A stretch of 64,000 bases of DNA from Fusobacterium ulcerans ATCC 49185 (GCF_900683735.1 NZ_LR215979.1:1426001-1490000), one strand, 5' to 3'. Counted from the first letter of the stretch, positions 6,482-17,442 are shown. Program-made: numbers and translations. The notes: generated by a model from the sequence alone, not told the origin.

Positions 6482-9400
6482 TTAAAATTTATAATTGAAT
6501 CTTACACCATATTTAATTGATGAATCTTTTCTATTTCCTTCATCTGCTGCCTCCACTTCAAATGTTACTCCCATATAGTTGGCTTTCTCCACTGTCAGTC
6601 CTACTTTTCCTATCAGTTTTCCTTCTCTTTCTTCTGGAGTGATTAAGCTATAATATCCTTCTCCACCATTTTTAAGTCTTGCTTTGTTTCCATCATAGTT
6701 ATCTCCAAATTCATATGCATATTTCACATCTGCTGCTACTTTTACAGATATATCATTTCCTGCATAGATTCTTTGAGATGCTTTTACTCCTGCTCCTGCT
6801 TGTGCGCTAAAGTAGTCGTTATCTTTGATTTGTACTTCCAGTCCACCTTTGCTTCCAGCACTTTCTTTAAAGTCGTCTACTTTTCCATATTCTAAATCTA
6901 AATCAGCATATACAGCCAATTGTCTAGAAAGGTCTGTATAGATAACTTTTGTCAGTCTATTGTCAAATGCTACAGAGTAAGTATTGTACTCTCCTTTATT
7001 TTCATAAGTTTTATCAAGTTCAAGTTTTCTCTTAGTAATGTGCCTATTATATCCTAGCTCTATTCTTGATAACCATGATACTTTATGTTCATCACTTAGA
7101 TTTTTAACTCTATGTGCTCCTACTCTCAATGAATATACATCTTCTTTTGAACCACCATCATCAAAGTCAAACTTAGATCCTGCAAATCCTAATGTATATC
7201 CATATTTACTTCCATATTCTGTTCCCTCTTTTTCTTTCATATATAGAAGTCCCATTACTTTATAATCATAGTCATCTATTCCTAAAGTAGAATTTTTATA
7301 GTTTCCATCAGTATAGATAACACTATATTTACTGCTGTCTTTAGTTAAATTGTATGATGATTCCAGTTCATAGAAAGAGTTGTCAAAAGCTCTGTTGATA
7401 TCCTGCATTCTTCCTTGAATAGTTGCATAGATATCTCCTCTGAATTCTGCTAGTTTTTTTGAAGCTTCTACTGTAAATTTATTTTTTGCCATTCCTTCTA
7501 AATAGTGGTTTAAACCTTTCAATATATCTGCATCTCTGCCTTTTCCTCCACTATTTTTTAAAACATTGTCAAGTCCTTTATCCATTGCATCAAACTGTTT
7601 CCCTATAGTTAGGTCAGCATATGGTCTTTTAGCTATTACAAGATCTCCTTTATTTGTTACTTTTGCTATAAATAATGGAGATGTTACAGGAGTAAGTTTA
7701 GTTCCTGTTATTGTTTTAGTAGCTGTATTTACAAATCCCTTTATCTCATACGAAATACCATTTCCTGTCAACGCAAAATTAGGCAGTATTCTTACATCTC
7801 CACTTACACTATGCGCATTGAATAGTGGTGTTTTAGTCGTTACATCTACATAGGCTCCATTTACGATTATGTTTCCAGCTGTTGAAAGTGTTCCTCCTAT
7901 TGCTGTATACTTATCATTTATCTTTATTGTTCCATCTGACTGTATTATTACTGCTCCCACTCTTGCTGCTGTAAGTCTGTTTGTTTCTTCTTTTTTTCCA
8001 GCTCCTGTTACAACTATATTTCCTGTATTTGTTATATTTCCAGCTCCTTCTATACCAGTTCCATTATTTACATATATTGTTCCTCTGTTAATTAAATTTG
8101 CTTGGTTTCCTACCAGCATACCTATACCTTCATTAACAGTTATTGTTCCTCTGTTTTCTATTGTAGCTCCTGTATAAGCTGCCATTCCTACTGTTTTTCC
8201 TCTGCTAGATGCCAGTGTTCCACCTAAATTAATATTACCTCCAGCTTCATTTATTGCTACAGCTCCATCCCTTATGAGAACTCCTATTCCTCCATTATCT
8301 ATATTCATTGTTCCAGTATTTGTAAATCTTGTTCCTCCTCCCTGTCCATATACTCCTACTGAGTGGTCATGATTTACTGTTATTGTTCCAGAACTTGTTG
8401 CTGCAGTTCCTCCTGACAAATACATTCCTACTGAATTTTCATGTTTTGTCGGATCATTGTGATCTCCATTTACATTTGTGCTTCCTACAGTTATATTTCC
8501 TGTATTTATTATTGTATTTGTACCTTCTGAATACATTCCCACTGATGACATTCCTAATACTATATTTGCTCTATTTTCAATTACTGCGGATTGTCCTGCT
8601 GTCTGTTTCAAATAGATTCCATATCCACTGTTTCCTACAGACCAGTTTCCAGCTGATGTTGATATTTTTCCTGTTCCATCTGCCTTATATATTCCTACTG
8701 ATGCTTTATCAGCTTTATTAGCTATTGTCATAGCTCCTGTATATGTCACATTTCCATTACCTTCACTTACAATACCCACGCTTGTATTTGCGCCAATATT
8801 CATGTTTCCTGTTACTATTGAGTTCATTCCTTTTGCATATACTCCTATTGCATTGTCTGTTCCTACTGTAATGTTTGACATATTAGCCGATATAGCTCCT
8901 CCAGTTCCTGCTCCATAGATTCCAAGACCATCTTTTCCAACAATCATTGTTTGGGCTCCAGTTCCTTGAGTAATTACACTTCCTACTCCCATTCCCTTTC
9001 CAAAGATACCTATGCTATAGTCACCTACTGAAATATCTCCAGCTCCTGTATATGTTCCGCCATTTAAAGAAACTCCTATTGATGAAGTTGATTTATTTCC
9101 TGATGCTGAAGAATTTCCAACTGAAAGATTACCATTTGCTGTAATCTGACTGCTCTCTCCATATACACCAATATTTTTATCACCACCTACTGAGATGTTT
9201 CCAGCTATAGTAAGATTAGAATTTCCTTTTGCCATTACTCCCACTTGGTTATTATCAGCAGCACTTCCTAAAGAAATTCCTCCTGCTGTAGTTCCTGTTG
9301 AGTTATTAAGTACCATTCCTATTGTATAGCTTCCTGTTTGAGTTATTACTGGTGCTGCTCCAAGTGCTGCTACTCCATCATAATAAACTCCCATAGAATA

Positions 9401-12400
9401 TTTAGATGATGTTCCTCCCTGTACATTTATTGCAGTTGCTCCAAATGCTGGTGCTGCATTTTTTACATATGCTCCTATTCCGCCATTTTGAACTGTTATA
9501 GCTGATGCTCCTACAGCATTGATAGTTCCACCATCTGCTACTATTCCTATTTGATTATCAGCTGTAATATTTCCACTGAAATTTAATACAGCATCTTTAG
9601 AATACATATATATTCCTTCTGCGCCTACTGATATATTTCCTGTATTTGAAACTGTTACTATTGTTCCAGCTCCTTCGGCATATACTCCTATTCCTTTAGT
9701 ACCTGTTGTAATTGCAGCTGTTCCTGCAAGAGTCATATTAGCTCCATTTTGAGCTACTACTCCTATTGCGCTCTTAGATGTGCTTCCATTTCCTACTGTT
9801 ATTGTTCCATCTATTGTTGAAGCTGCTGCTCCTGTCACAAATGTTCCTACACTTTCATTTCCTAAAGCAATTGTTCCTACATTTATATTTCCTGCTGTTC
9901 CTTCAAGAACTACTCCTGTATTTCTTGAACCTATTGAAGTTATATTATTTGCAGTAAGTCCATTAGTTGTACCTTTAATATATACTCCTATTCCATCTGT
10001 TCCCGTCATAGTCATATTATTATTTTGTACAGAAGTAAGTATTCCACTGTGGGCAGAATATATTCCTATTCCTTTATTTCCTACATTAATGTTTCCAGTA
10101 TTTACCGTATCAGCTGCATTTGTATAGATTCCTATTGATGGTGTATTTGTAGTTGATACTCCAGATGCATTAATAGTTCCTGTATTATTCACTGTCACTG
10201 GGAAGGCAGGATTAGTTGTTCCTTTTACTGCTGCTAATCCTATACCTCCTGATACAGCTGTTATTGTTCCAGAGCTATTTACGCTGTGTGCTGCAGTAAG
10301 CCCAGCATCATATAGACCCATAAGCCCTGTTGCGCCTTCTCCTATACTTAAGTTTCCAGAAGAACTTAAACTTCCATTTGTTGTTGCTGCAAGAGAACCT
10401 GATCCTTTTACAGTTATATTTGCTCCAAGATTCATTGTACCGCCATTATTAAATACCCCTATTCCGCCACCTGCAAGGAAGTTGAATGTAAGGTTTCCTC
10501 CAGTTCCTAAGTTGGCTGTTCCTCCTTTTATATATACTCCTGTTCCACCGTTTATATTAAGAACTGTTGTTCCAGTTGTAAGAGTAGTTCCATCATCTAC
10601 ATAGATACCTATTCCTCCAACTGTATTTACAGTTCCATTGTGTGTCAAATGTGTTCCTGGTGCAGTTCCATCTAAGTAGATCCCCACTCCGTTTTGTGCA
10701 TTTACTGTAACATTGCTCATTGTATATGCACCTAATGCTTTATTTAAAAGTATTCCTATTGAAGATTTACCTGGAGCTACACTTGGACCTGTTGTTATAT
10801 TTGCTCCATTAAATGATACATTATTATCAAGAACATATACTCCAACTGAATCCTGTCCTGTTGTTATATTTCTGGATATTACTGAAGTACCTTTAGCTGC
10901 AACTCCCACTGCTTCTGCAGAATTTGATGTATCAACTGTGAAATCTATATTAGCATTTTCTCCAAATACTCCAACTCCTCCTGAAGCTATATTTAAAGTT
11001 CCTGTTGTTATTTTATTTGCTCCAGTGTTTTTAAGGTATATTCCAACCTTATTTGAATTAATAGTTCCACCTGTTCCAGCAAAAGTATTTGCTGCACCAT
11101 CTACATATACTCCAGTTCCTGTAGTCGTTGTTATTGTTCCTGTATTTTTACCTGAGCTTGTACCTAATCCCCCTATATACATTCCAAGATTAGCCCCTGC
11201 TGATATTGTTCCACTATTTTCTACTGCTGCAGTTTTTCCAGCTTGAGCTTCAGCCACCATACCTACAACTGATTTATTTGGTGCGCTTGATGCTCCATTC
11301 ATTAAAATATTTCCAGAATTGATTCCCTTACCTTCTTCTGTGTACATTCCTATGCTGTCACTGTCATTCATTGTGATAGTTCCTGCTGAAGTCAGCTGAG
11401 AACCTCCCCCTACATATGAACCAATATTTTCTGATTTTCCTGCTGTTGATGTAATATTGGAATTATTTACTAAATTTATTCCATCTGCTGCATATATTCC
11501 AATGCTTTCACTTCCAGCCAGAGAAATATCTGAGCTATTTGTCACTGCTCCAGAAGCAGTTCCCTTGCTGTAATATACTCCTATATTTTTAGTTCCTGCT
11601 GCTGTATTATTTACAGTTATTGTTCCTCCAGCTGCTGAAGCTCCATCTGTCAGATACATTCCTGTTCCTCTTGCTGTATCAGTATTAAGAGTAAGTCCAG
11701 CTGCATCTATAGTTACAGCCCCTCCGTTTCCATATACTCCTACTGCATTTCCTCTTGCTGTTACAGTTCCTGTTATTTCAGAAGCACCATCTATAAATAC
11801 CCCTGTAGTCTTATCTCCAGTTGCTGTTACATTCACATCCAGATTATTATTTCCTTTAGAATAAAGTCCTACTGCCTCATTTACAGCATTCAGCTTTCCT
11901 GTTGTATTACTTACAAATCTGCTTCCTGTTCCAGCATTTTCAAGATAGATTCCTACTGTTTTATTTCCAGGAGTTGCTGCTGCTGCCATTCCATCTATAG
12001 TTACTGTTTTACCTGCAGTAATTTCTACTCTACTATCTTTTCCATATACAAATATATTTTTATTTTCATTTGCATTTGATAGAGTCATATTATCCCCAAA
12101 CTCTACTCTAGCCCCTTCACCAAATACTCCTATACTTGATTTTCCACCAAATACAATATTACCTGTACTATCAAGTTCAGTATATGCGCCTTTTAAATAA
12201 ATTCCTGTAGACCTATCTACATTGAGGTTAATAGTTCCTCTGTTTAAAGCTTGACTACTTCCTTCTGCATACATTCCTATTTGAGAAGAATCATTTACGT
12301 TAATAACTCCAGCTGCATTATTAACAATATGAGCTGTTTTAGTGTACATCCCTACAGCTCCAGTTTTGCCTGCACCTAAAGTAATACTTCCCTCATTATA

Positions 12401-15400
12401 TCCAAGATTAGTTCCTGTTCCTTTAACAAATATTCCTATTCCAGAAGTTCCAATACTTAATGCCCCTTGTGAAGTTATGCTCATATTTTCAGCATATACA
12501 GCTGTTCCTTTATTTAAAGCTGATGCATCAATAGCTACATTTATTGCTTTATGACCTGCTCCTGTTCCTTTATAGAAGATTACAGTTTTTCCAGATGTTC
12601 CAGTACCATTTGAAGTAACTGACACATTTGCTGCTGTAAGATCTGATGTACTGTCTAGCATTACTCCAATTCCATCTGCTCCTAGATTAAGTGAACCAAG
12701 ATCTGTTATTTCAGAATTATTTTTAGCATATATTGCAATTCCATTACTTCCTACTGAAATTATTCCAAGGTTAGATATTGTAGTTTTTTCACCATATATT
12801 CCAATAGCTGCATTTGCAGCTGTCGAATTTCCTACATCAACTATTCCAGTAACAGTATTAGTAACTTTAGCATCTGCTCTTGTTCCAGCTGCATTGTTAT
12901 TATATGCATATATTCCTATAGTTCCAGTTCCGCCTAAAGCTACATAGCCACTATTGGTAATATTTATTTTTCCTTGGTCTGTAAAAATTCCTCCTGTTCC
13001 AAACTCATTAACAACAGGTGTTCCTGCAGGCTGTTCTCTATATGTCATTCCTAAAATACCTATAGATTGATTTCCATTTACTTTTATATCTCCAGCATTA
13101 TCAACTTTACTTCCATTTACGGCATATACTCCTACTGCTTTATCATTAACAGTATTAGCACCTTTTTCAACCTCCACTCCAGCAGTTGCTGCAATATCTA
13201 TTTTACCAAAGTTCATATATAGACCAATTGCTCCTGCACCTGCATCTGTTCTGTCTGCTATTACTTTAGAACCTGCTGCAAGATTTATCTGAGCATCTGA
13301 TGCACTTGCTGCTGCTTTACTTGAACTCATTTCAAGTCCTACTACCTGCCCTTTAAAATATGCTGTTGCATCTGAACTGTTGATTTCTGATTTTACTTTT
13401 ATTCCATTAAGAACATTAAGATTAAGTCTTTGTCCTAAAAATCTTCTATAATAGAAAAATCCTGGTGAGGTAGTAGAAGTATCTGATTTGTTCATATCAG
13501 TATTAATATTTAAAATTCCTCCATCTACAGCTGCTATCTTGTACTTATCAAATACTTGAGTTCCGTCTGTTCCAGCAACTATATTTACTCCACCTAACTT
13601 ATTTTCTATATCTGTTTTGAGTGTTCCTATATTTAAAGTTCCTATATTCTTAAGATTAACACCTACTGCATCATTAGACATTACTACAATTTTAGCCCCT
13701 GTTAAAGTTATTGGATTAGAAGAAGGAGTACTTAAATCCAATTCAAGAGCCGTAGCTTTTCCTCTCAGAATTATTTCTCCATTTGATAAATTAACAGTTC
13801 CTCCATTTGAAGTATAAACAGCATATCCATCTCCACTATAATCAACTATACCTCCTGACAAGTCTATATTTGAATTAGCTCCTGTTGCTACTGCTCCTAC
13901 TGTTCCATCTTTTACTTTAACATAAGTATTTTTAACACTGATTTTTCCGCCATCACTTGCGTAAATTCCCAAACCTGATGTGCTTCCATCAGCTTGTATT
14001 TTTCCTTCTACATATATATTTACTGGAGTAGTCGGCTCTGGAATATTTCCATTGGTATTTGGTTGAGAAAGTGTCAAAGAAGTTCTGTCTGCTATAATAC
14101 TTCCCTGACTTGTTGCAAATATACCTGTGCTATTTCCTGATAAATTCAAATTCAATTTATCTTTTGCTATATTTATCACTGTTCCGCTGTCTTTAGCATA
14201 TAGTGCAACAGTATCCTCAATTTTCTTAGTACTATCTCCAGCTGTCACATTACCATTTATTGTTATTGTTTTTCCATTTTGAGCAATTGCTATCTGGTTG
14301 TTTTTTCCATTTTCTATTGAAATATCTCCCTCAAACTTTACATCTCCTCCTTGAGCAATTATTCCAATATTTCCTTCTCCACCAGATATTTTTATACTGC
14401 TGTTTTCTGCTGGAGCTCCATATGGTTTTAAAATTTCAATTGTTCCATTTTTTCCAAATATTCCTATTCCACCATATGAATACTCTCCTATTTCTATTTG
14501 AGCTGCTGTTTTTGTTGTACTTGAATTGTCCATCAGTATTCCAATAGCTTGCTCTACTAAATTAGGATCATTAGTTCTTCCTGTAAAAATATTATTTACA
14601 GAATTTCCTTTTGCTATAGTTTGTTTTTTCTTTCCAATATTGAACTTCACTATATTTTTTTCATTTGTTATATTGGTATTTTGTGCAACTAAACCAACAC
14701 TCTTATCTCCTAATAATTCGATTGGTTTCTTTATATATGCTGCATGTCCATTGTGAAAAGTACTATTATTTGACATATATAGGGCTATTGCCTCTGCTCC
14801 TCTTATTTCAGCAGTTCCTTCATTTACAAATGCAGCTCTGTTATGGGATAAATTTGCATAAACCCACTGCATCAGTGAAGCACCTACTCCATCTACATAT
14901 ATCTTTCCAGTTGGACCATTTGAATAAATATATGCTTTAGATTCTGATGTATCTGGAGAATGCATATATACAGCTGATTTATCCCCATTAACAATAATTG
15001 TTCCTTCATTATCTAAATAATTTGTTCTAAGTCCGCCATTTGTATGTGATGTTGTAAAAAAATATGCCGAATTTGTTCCATTTATTTCTACTTTACCTTT
15101 ATTAACAAATAAAAGTTCTGTATTATCATTACCTTTAATTCCGGTATATGCCTGATATCCTCTCAATCTATCACGTGTTGCTGAAGTTATCAGCCCTTCT
15201 GTAACTCTATTATCTAAATTACCATTTACTACTCCCTCAGTTTCAAGATCAATAAGCTTAGCATTATTTGAATTAAAAATTATTTCTGCATTTTCTCCAT
15301 AATATGAATATGGTACATTTAATAAAGTATGAAAAAACTTTCTATTTACAGTATATGTTCCATTTACTGGTTTACTACCTTGAGGAGCTGTTCCAGGAAA

Positions 15401-16423
15401 TGCTTCAGCATCGTAATTTGTTACATCCACATTAAAAGCTCCAGAATTTCCATTTATAACATACTTTCCTGATTTTAAACTTATTTGAGAGATTACCCCA
15501 TCATTTCCATCCCACCAAAAGTATTGTACACTCGGATTTGCTCCACTTCCAGCTATTGATGGAGATGAAACATTCACTGGTACGACTACTGGCAGTGAAG
15601 GTGCTGCTGGAAGCTTTATTATTGTTGGATCATACCCCTCAGGCAAAGTTGGATTACTTATTTTTACATTCTTTTCTGTTGGTGCCATTGGTGCTGTAAT
15701 AACAGGTGCTGTCACTGTTATTTTTTCCACTGCACTTGGTGTTGATACAGTTATTGATACTCCACCTGGCGGTGTTGGAGCTGCAATTACTGGTGCTGTT
15801 ACTGTAGAAACTGAAGCTACTGCTGGATTTATTGTTTTAGGCAATGCTCCCAGATTAACTTTTGGTGCTGATGCTGTTACTGAAATATTTGGAGTTACTG
15901 TTGGTAAATCTGGCTGTATTAGTTTTATATTTGCTCCGACTTCTATTGTTTCTCTAAATACAGTATCATCTACAGCAAAACCATTTCCTTCCAACACTTT
16001 GGCTGTTCCTTTACTCTTACTTGTTTTATAATACTTATTAACTGCATTTATTGTTTCTGAAAACTCTTTATTAGTTCTATTTTTCATCTTTCCATTATCT
16101 AAATACTGATAAGTGAAAAAAAGCTGTGTACTCTTAAATGTTGGCTTGGAATAAAAATTGCCTTTCCTTAACAGTTCCACAAAATTTGAGTTATATTCTT
16201 TTATTAATTTTTCATTTTCTGCTATCTTTCTTTTTATTTCTTCTCTTTCTGTTTGTATTTTTATCAACAGATCACTTTTTGCTTCCTGTATCTCCTCTGC
16301 TGTTATTCCTGCACTTAATGATATTTCTCCTGTTATCAAAAAGGCTATTAACAGTGATAAAGAATAACCAATTTTTCTTTTTAAAAACCTTTTTAAAGAT
16401 TTTTCAATATCACTTTTTTTCAT
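6482..16423 (-). CDS. Giant type V autotransporter adhesin 1 (3313 residues)
   Basis: The N-terminus (MKKSDIEKSLKRFLKRKIGYSLSLLIAF...) is the extended signal region of fusobacterial autotransporters. A charged coiled coil follows (residues about 45-80, QTEREEIKRKIAENEKLIKEY), then a Pro/Val-rich linker (about 175-295). The passenger is roughly 2700 residues of Gly/Asn/Thr repeats such as GTINVG..SIGIYA.G, a beta-helix pattern. The C-terminal barrel (about 3020-3313, from SSYNLTKDSSKYSVIYTDG) ends in YGVRFNYKF with a terminal Phe. RadD and Fap2 of F. nucleatum have this architecture. It is paralogous to 25935-36116, almost identical in the barrel. It acts at the cell surface; the ligand is unknown. 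The coiled-coil gene 16442-17035 precedes it by 18 nt. Confidence 0.92.
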   Translation of the reverse strand: MKKSDIEKSLKRFLKRKIGYSLSLLIAFLITGEISLSAGITAEEIQEAKSDLLIKIQTEREEIKRKIAENEKLIKEYNSNFVELLRKGNFYSKPTFKSTQLFFTYQYLDNGKMKNRTNKEFSETINAVNKYYKTSKSKGTAKVLEGNGFAVDDTVFRETIEVGANIKLIQPDLPTVTPNISVTASAPKVNLGALPKTINPAVASVSTVTAPVIAAPTPPGGVSITVSTPSAVEKITVTAPVITAPMAPTEKNVKISNPTLPEGYDPTIIKLPAAPSLPVVVPVNVSSPSIAGSGANPSVQYFWWDGNDGVISQISLKSGKYVINGNSGAFNVDVTNYDAEAFPGTAPQGSKPVNGTYTVNRKFFHTLLNVPYSYYGENAEIIFNSNNAKLIDLETEGVVNGNLDNRVTEGLITSATRDRLRGYQAYTGIKGNDNTELLFVNKGKVEINGTNSAYFFTTSHTNGGLRTNYLDNEGTIIVNGDKSAVYMHSPDTSESKAYIYSNGPTGKIYVDGVGASLMQWVYANLSHNRAAFVNEGTAEIRGAEAIALYMSNNSTFHNGHAAYIKKPIELLGDKSVGLVAQNTNITNEKNIVKFNIGKKKQTIAKGNSVNNIFTGRTNDPNLVEQAIGILMDNSSTTKTAAQIEIGEYSYGGIGIFGKNGTIEILKPYGAPAENSSIKISGGEGNIGIIAQGGDVKFEGDISIENGKNNQIAIAQNGKTITINGNVTAGDSTKKIEDTVALYAKDSGTVINIAKDKLNLNLSGNSTGIFATSQGSIIADRTSLTLSQPNTNGNIPEPTTPVNIYVEGKIQADGSTSGLGIYASDGGKISVKNTYVKVKDGTVGAVATGANSNIDLSGGIVDYSGDGYAVYTSNGGTVNLSNGEIILRGKATALELDLSTPSSNPITLTGAKIVVMSNDAVGVNLKNIGTLNIGTLKTDIENKLGGVNIVAGTDGTQVFDKYKIAAVDGGILNINTDMNKSDTSTTSPGFFYYRRFLGQRLNLNVLNGIKVKSEINSSDATAYFKGQVVGLEMSSSKAAASASDAQINLAAGSKVIADRTDAGAGAIGLYMNFGKIDIAATAGVEVEKGANTVNDKAVGVYAVNGSKVDNAGDIKVNGNQSIGILGMTYREQPAGTPVVNEFGTGGIFTDQGKINITNSGYVALGGTGTIGIYAYNNNAAGTRADAKVTNTVTGIVDVGNSTAANAAIGIYGEKTTISNLGIISVGSNGIAIYAKNNSEITDLGSLNLGADGIGVMLDSTSDLTAANVSVTSNGTGTSGKTVIFYKGTGAGHKAINVAIDASALNKGTAVYAENMSITSQGALSIGTSGIGIFVKGTGTNLGYNEGSITLGAGKTGAVGMYTKTAHIVNNAAGVINVNDSSQIGMYAEGSSQALNRGTINLNVDRSTGIYLKGAYTELDSTGNIVFGGKSSIGVFGEGARVEFGDNMTLSNANENKNIFVYGKDSRVEITAGKTVTIDGMAAAATPGNKTVGIYLENAGTGSRFVSNTTGKLNAVNEAVGLYSKGNNNLDVNVTATGDKTTGVFIDGASEITGTVTARGNAVGVYGNGGAVTIDAAGLTLNTDTARGTGMYLTDGASAAGGTITVNNTAAGTKNIGVYYSKGTASGAVTNSSDISLAGSESIGIYAADGINLVNNSNITSTAGKSENIGSYVGGGSQLTSAGTITMNDSDSIGMYTEEGKGINSGNILMNGASSAPNKSVVGMVAEAQAGKTAAVENSGTISAGANLGMYIGGLGTSSGKNTGTITTTTGTGVYVDGAANTFAGTGGTINSNKVGIYLKNTGANKITTGTLNIASGGVGVFGENANIDFTVDTSNSAEAVGVAAKGTSVISRNITTGQDSVGVYVLDNNVSFNGANITTGPSVAPGKSSIGILLNKALGAYTMSNVTVNAQNGVGIYLDGTAPGTHLTHNGTVNTVGGIGIYVDDGTTLTTGTTVLNINGGTGVYIKGGTANLGTGGNLTFNFLAGGGIGVFNNGGTMNLGANITVKGSGSLAATTNGSLSSSGNLSIGEGATGLMGLYDAGLTAAHSVNSSGTITAVSGGIGLAAVKGTTNPAFPVTVNNTGTINASGVSTTNTPSIGIYTNAADTVNTGNINVGNKGIGIYSAHSGILTSVQNNNMTMTGTDGIGVYIKGTTNGLTANNITSIGSRNTGVVLEGTAGNINVGTIALGNESVGTFVTGAAASTIDGTITVGNGSTSKSAIGVVAQNGANMTLAGTAAITTGTKGIGVYAEGAGTIVTVSNTGNISVGAEGIYMYSKDAVLNFSGNITADNQIGIVADGGTINAVGASAITVQNGGIGAYVKNAAPAFGATAINVQGGTSSKYSMGVYYDGVAALGAAPVITQTGSYTIGMVLNNSTGTTAGGISLGSAADNNQVGVMAKGNSNLTIAGNISVGGDKNIGVYGESSQITANGNLSVGNSSASGNKSTSSIGVSLNGGTYTGAGDISVGDYSIGIFGKGMGVGSVITQGTGAQTMIVGKDGLGIYGAGTGGAISANMSNITVGTDNAIGVYAKGMNSIVTGNMNIGANTSVGIVSEGNGNVTYTGAMTIANKADKASVGIYKADGTGKISTSAGNWSVGNSGYGIYLKQTAGQSAVIENRANIVLGMSSVGMYSEGTNTIINTGNITVGSTNVNGDHNDPTKHENSVGMYLSGGTAATSSGTITVNHDHSVGVYGQGGGTRFTNTGTMNIDNGGIGVLIRDGAVAINEAGGNINLGGTLASSRGKTVGMAAYTGATIENRGTITVNEGIGMLVGNQANLINRGTIYVNNGTGIEGAGNITNTGNIVVTGAGKKEETNRLTAARVGAVIIQSDGTIKINDKYTAIGGTLSTAGNIIVNGAYVDVTTKTPLFNAHSVSGDVRILPNFALTGNGISYEIKGFVNTATKTITGTKLTPVTSPLFIAKVTNKGDLVIAKRPYADLTIGKQFDAMDKGLDNVLKNSGGKGRDADILKGLNHYLEGMAKNKFTVEASKKLAEFRGDIYATIQGRMQDINRAFDNSFYELESSYNLTKDSSKYSVIYTDGNYKNSTLGIDDYDYKVMGLLYMKEKEGTEYGSKYGYTLGFAGSKFDFDDGGSKEDVYSLRVGAHRVKNLSDEHKVSWLSRIELGYNRHITKRKLELDKTYENKGEYNTYSVAFDNRLTKVIYTDLSRQLAVYADLDLEYGKVDDFKESAGSKGGLEVQIKDNDYFSAQAGAGVKASQRIYAGNDISVKVAADVKYAYEFGDNYDGNKARLKNGGEGYYSLITPEEREGKLIGKVGLTVEKANYMGVTFEVEAADEGNRKDSSIKYGVRFNYKF

Positions 16424-16441
16424 AAATATCTTTTCCCCCTT

Positions 16442-17035
16442 TTAATTTCCTGCTCTTACTTTCTGCTCCATCCTATCTAATCTACTCAAGTATTCATTAA
16501 GCTTTTCATTTTCAAGCAAAAGAATTTCAATTTCATTATTATTAGATTTGAACTCGTCATATACTTCATCAAATTTCTGACTTAGAAAAACATTTCTGTC
16601 ACTGTCTTCTATCCCCAGAGTTTTTTCAAGCTCCATAATTTCTTCTTCTTCTGCTCTCAAAAAAGTCATTCTTTCCCTTCCTGTTTCAAATGCTGCATTT
16701 ATTGCTGCTATTCTGGCTTCAGGAGTATTTTCACTTCTGAATACTTTTTCTTCAAGAGATTCATTCATATCTCTTCTGATTTCTTCAATTACTTTCTTTC
16801 CTTTTTTTTCTTCTGCTTTTTCAGCTGCTATTCTAGCTTTTTCTTCTGCTTCTTTAGCCTTTTGTGCTTCTTTAGCAGCTTTTTGCTTTTCTTTCTCTTC
16901 TCTCTGAATTTCTTTTCTTATCTGTTCAAGAACTTTTTTTCCTTCTTTTTCACTTATTTCCTGTGAATAAGCAGAAACAAAAAAAACAGAGAAACTAAAA
17001 AAAAGAAATACAATCAGCAAATTTTTTTGTTTCAT
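16442..17035 (-). CDS. Exported coiled-coil protein preceding autotransporter 1
   Basis: A 197-residue protein. The start is ATG 17035 with AAGGAGAGAT upstream. A signal peptide ends near VSAYSQ. The mature part is a long Lys/Glu/Ala-rich coiled coil (KQKAAKEAQKAKEAEEKARI), then a conserved region EEKVFRSENTPEARIAA and a Leu-rich end (LLLENEKLNEYLSRLDRMEQK). A paralogue with the same ending precedes autotransporter 2 (36130-36711), also directly upstream. The strict pairing suggests a dedicated periplasmic or surface accessory of the autotransporter. This is inference from co-localisation. No known domain is recognised. Confidence 0.75.
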   Translation of the reverse strand: MKQKNLLIVFLFFSFSVFFVSAYSQEISEKEGKKVLEQIRKEIQREEKEKQKAAKEAQKAKEAEEKARIAAEKAEEKKGKKVIEEIRRDMNESLEEKVFRSENTPEARIAAINAAFETGRERMTFLRAEEEEIMELEKTLGIEDSDRNVFLSQKFDEVYDEFKSNNNEIEILLLENEKLNEYLSRLDRMEQKVRAGN

Positions 17036-17128
17036 AAACAATCTCTCCTTTTTTATTTTTATGTAATCTTTAAATAGAACTTTTCGTCCATATAAATAAT
17101 ATAATTAATTTTTTCTTTATTTTTTGTA

Positions 17129-17191
17129 TATACACAAATTCTGATATTATATACACAAAATGTGATTTTACACACACAATTTCTTGAAATA
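17129..17191. promoter_or_regulatory. Three tandem 21-bp iterons upstream of adhesin module 1
   Basis: Three contiguous 21-bp units occupy 17129-17149, 17150-17170 and 17171-17191, each beginning (T/C)A(T/C)ACACAA and continuing with an A/T stretch. The 21-bp period puts every unit on the same DNA face. They lie about 95-155 bp upstream of the module 1 start and about 280 bp from the metallophore operon. Paired direct repeats with a 21-bp period are the known binding layout of LytTR regulators, and one is encoded at 2024-2698. The rest of 17036-17398 is AT-rich without coding signs. Confidence 0.5.
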
Positions 17192-17398
17192 CGTTAATAT
17201 AAATTATTACTTTAAAATTTTTATTATTTTTAGCTCATTTTTTTATAAAAAAAATATAAAAATATGATTATTCCATAAAATTATACTCTTTAAATTTGAT
17301 TTTTATATATTTTAAAGTTTTAAGTATAAATTACTCTAAAATATTTAAATTTAATATTTTGTATTTATAATTTGAATAAATTTTGATTAAAAAATATT

Positions 17399-17442
17399 TT
17401 GATTTTAAAATTAAAAAGAGTATAATAACTTCAAAGCGCTTT
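17399..17442 (+). promoter_or_regulatory. Metallophore operon promoter with a palindrome at the start site
   Basis: A -35-like TTGATT (17399-17404), a 16-nt spacer and a perfect TATAAT (17421-17426) precede the operon. A 10-bp palindrome AAAGCGCTTT (17433-17442) falls at the expected transcription start, a good place for a repressor. I see no classical Fur or Zur box. Confidence 0.6.

Noticed and set aside
17129-17191. Short regular repeats as a CRISPR array
   Set aside because: Units are contiguous, without spacers, only three, and no cas gene lies near. They fit operator iterons.
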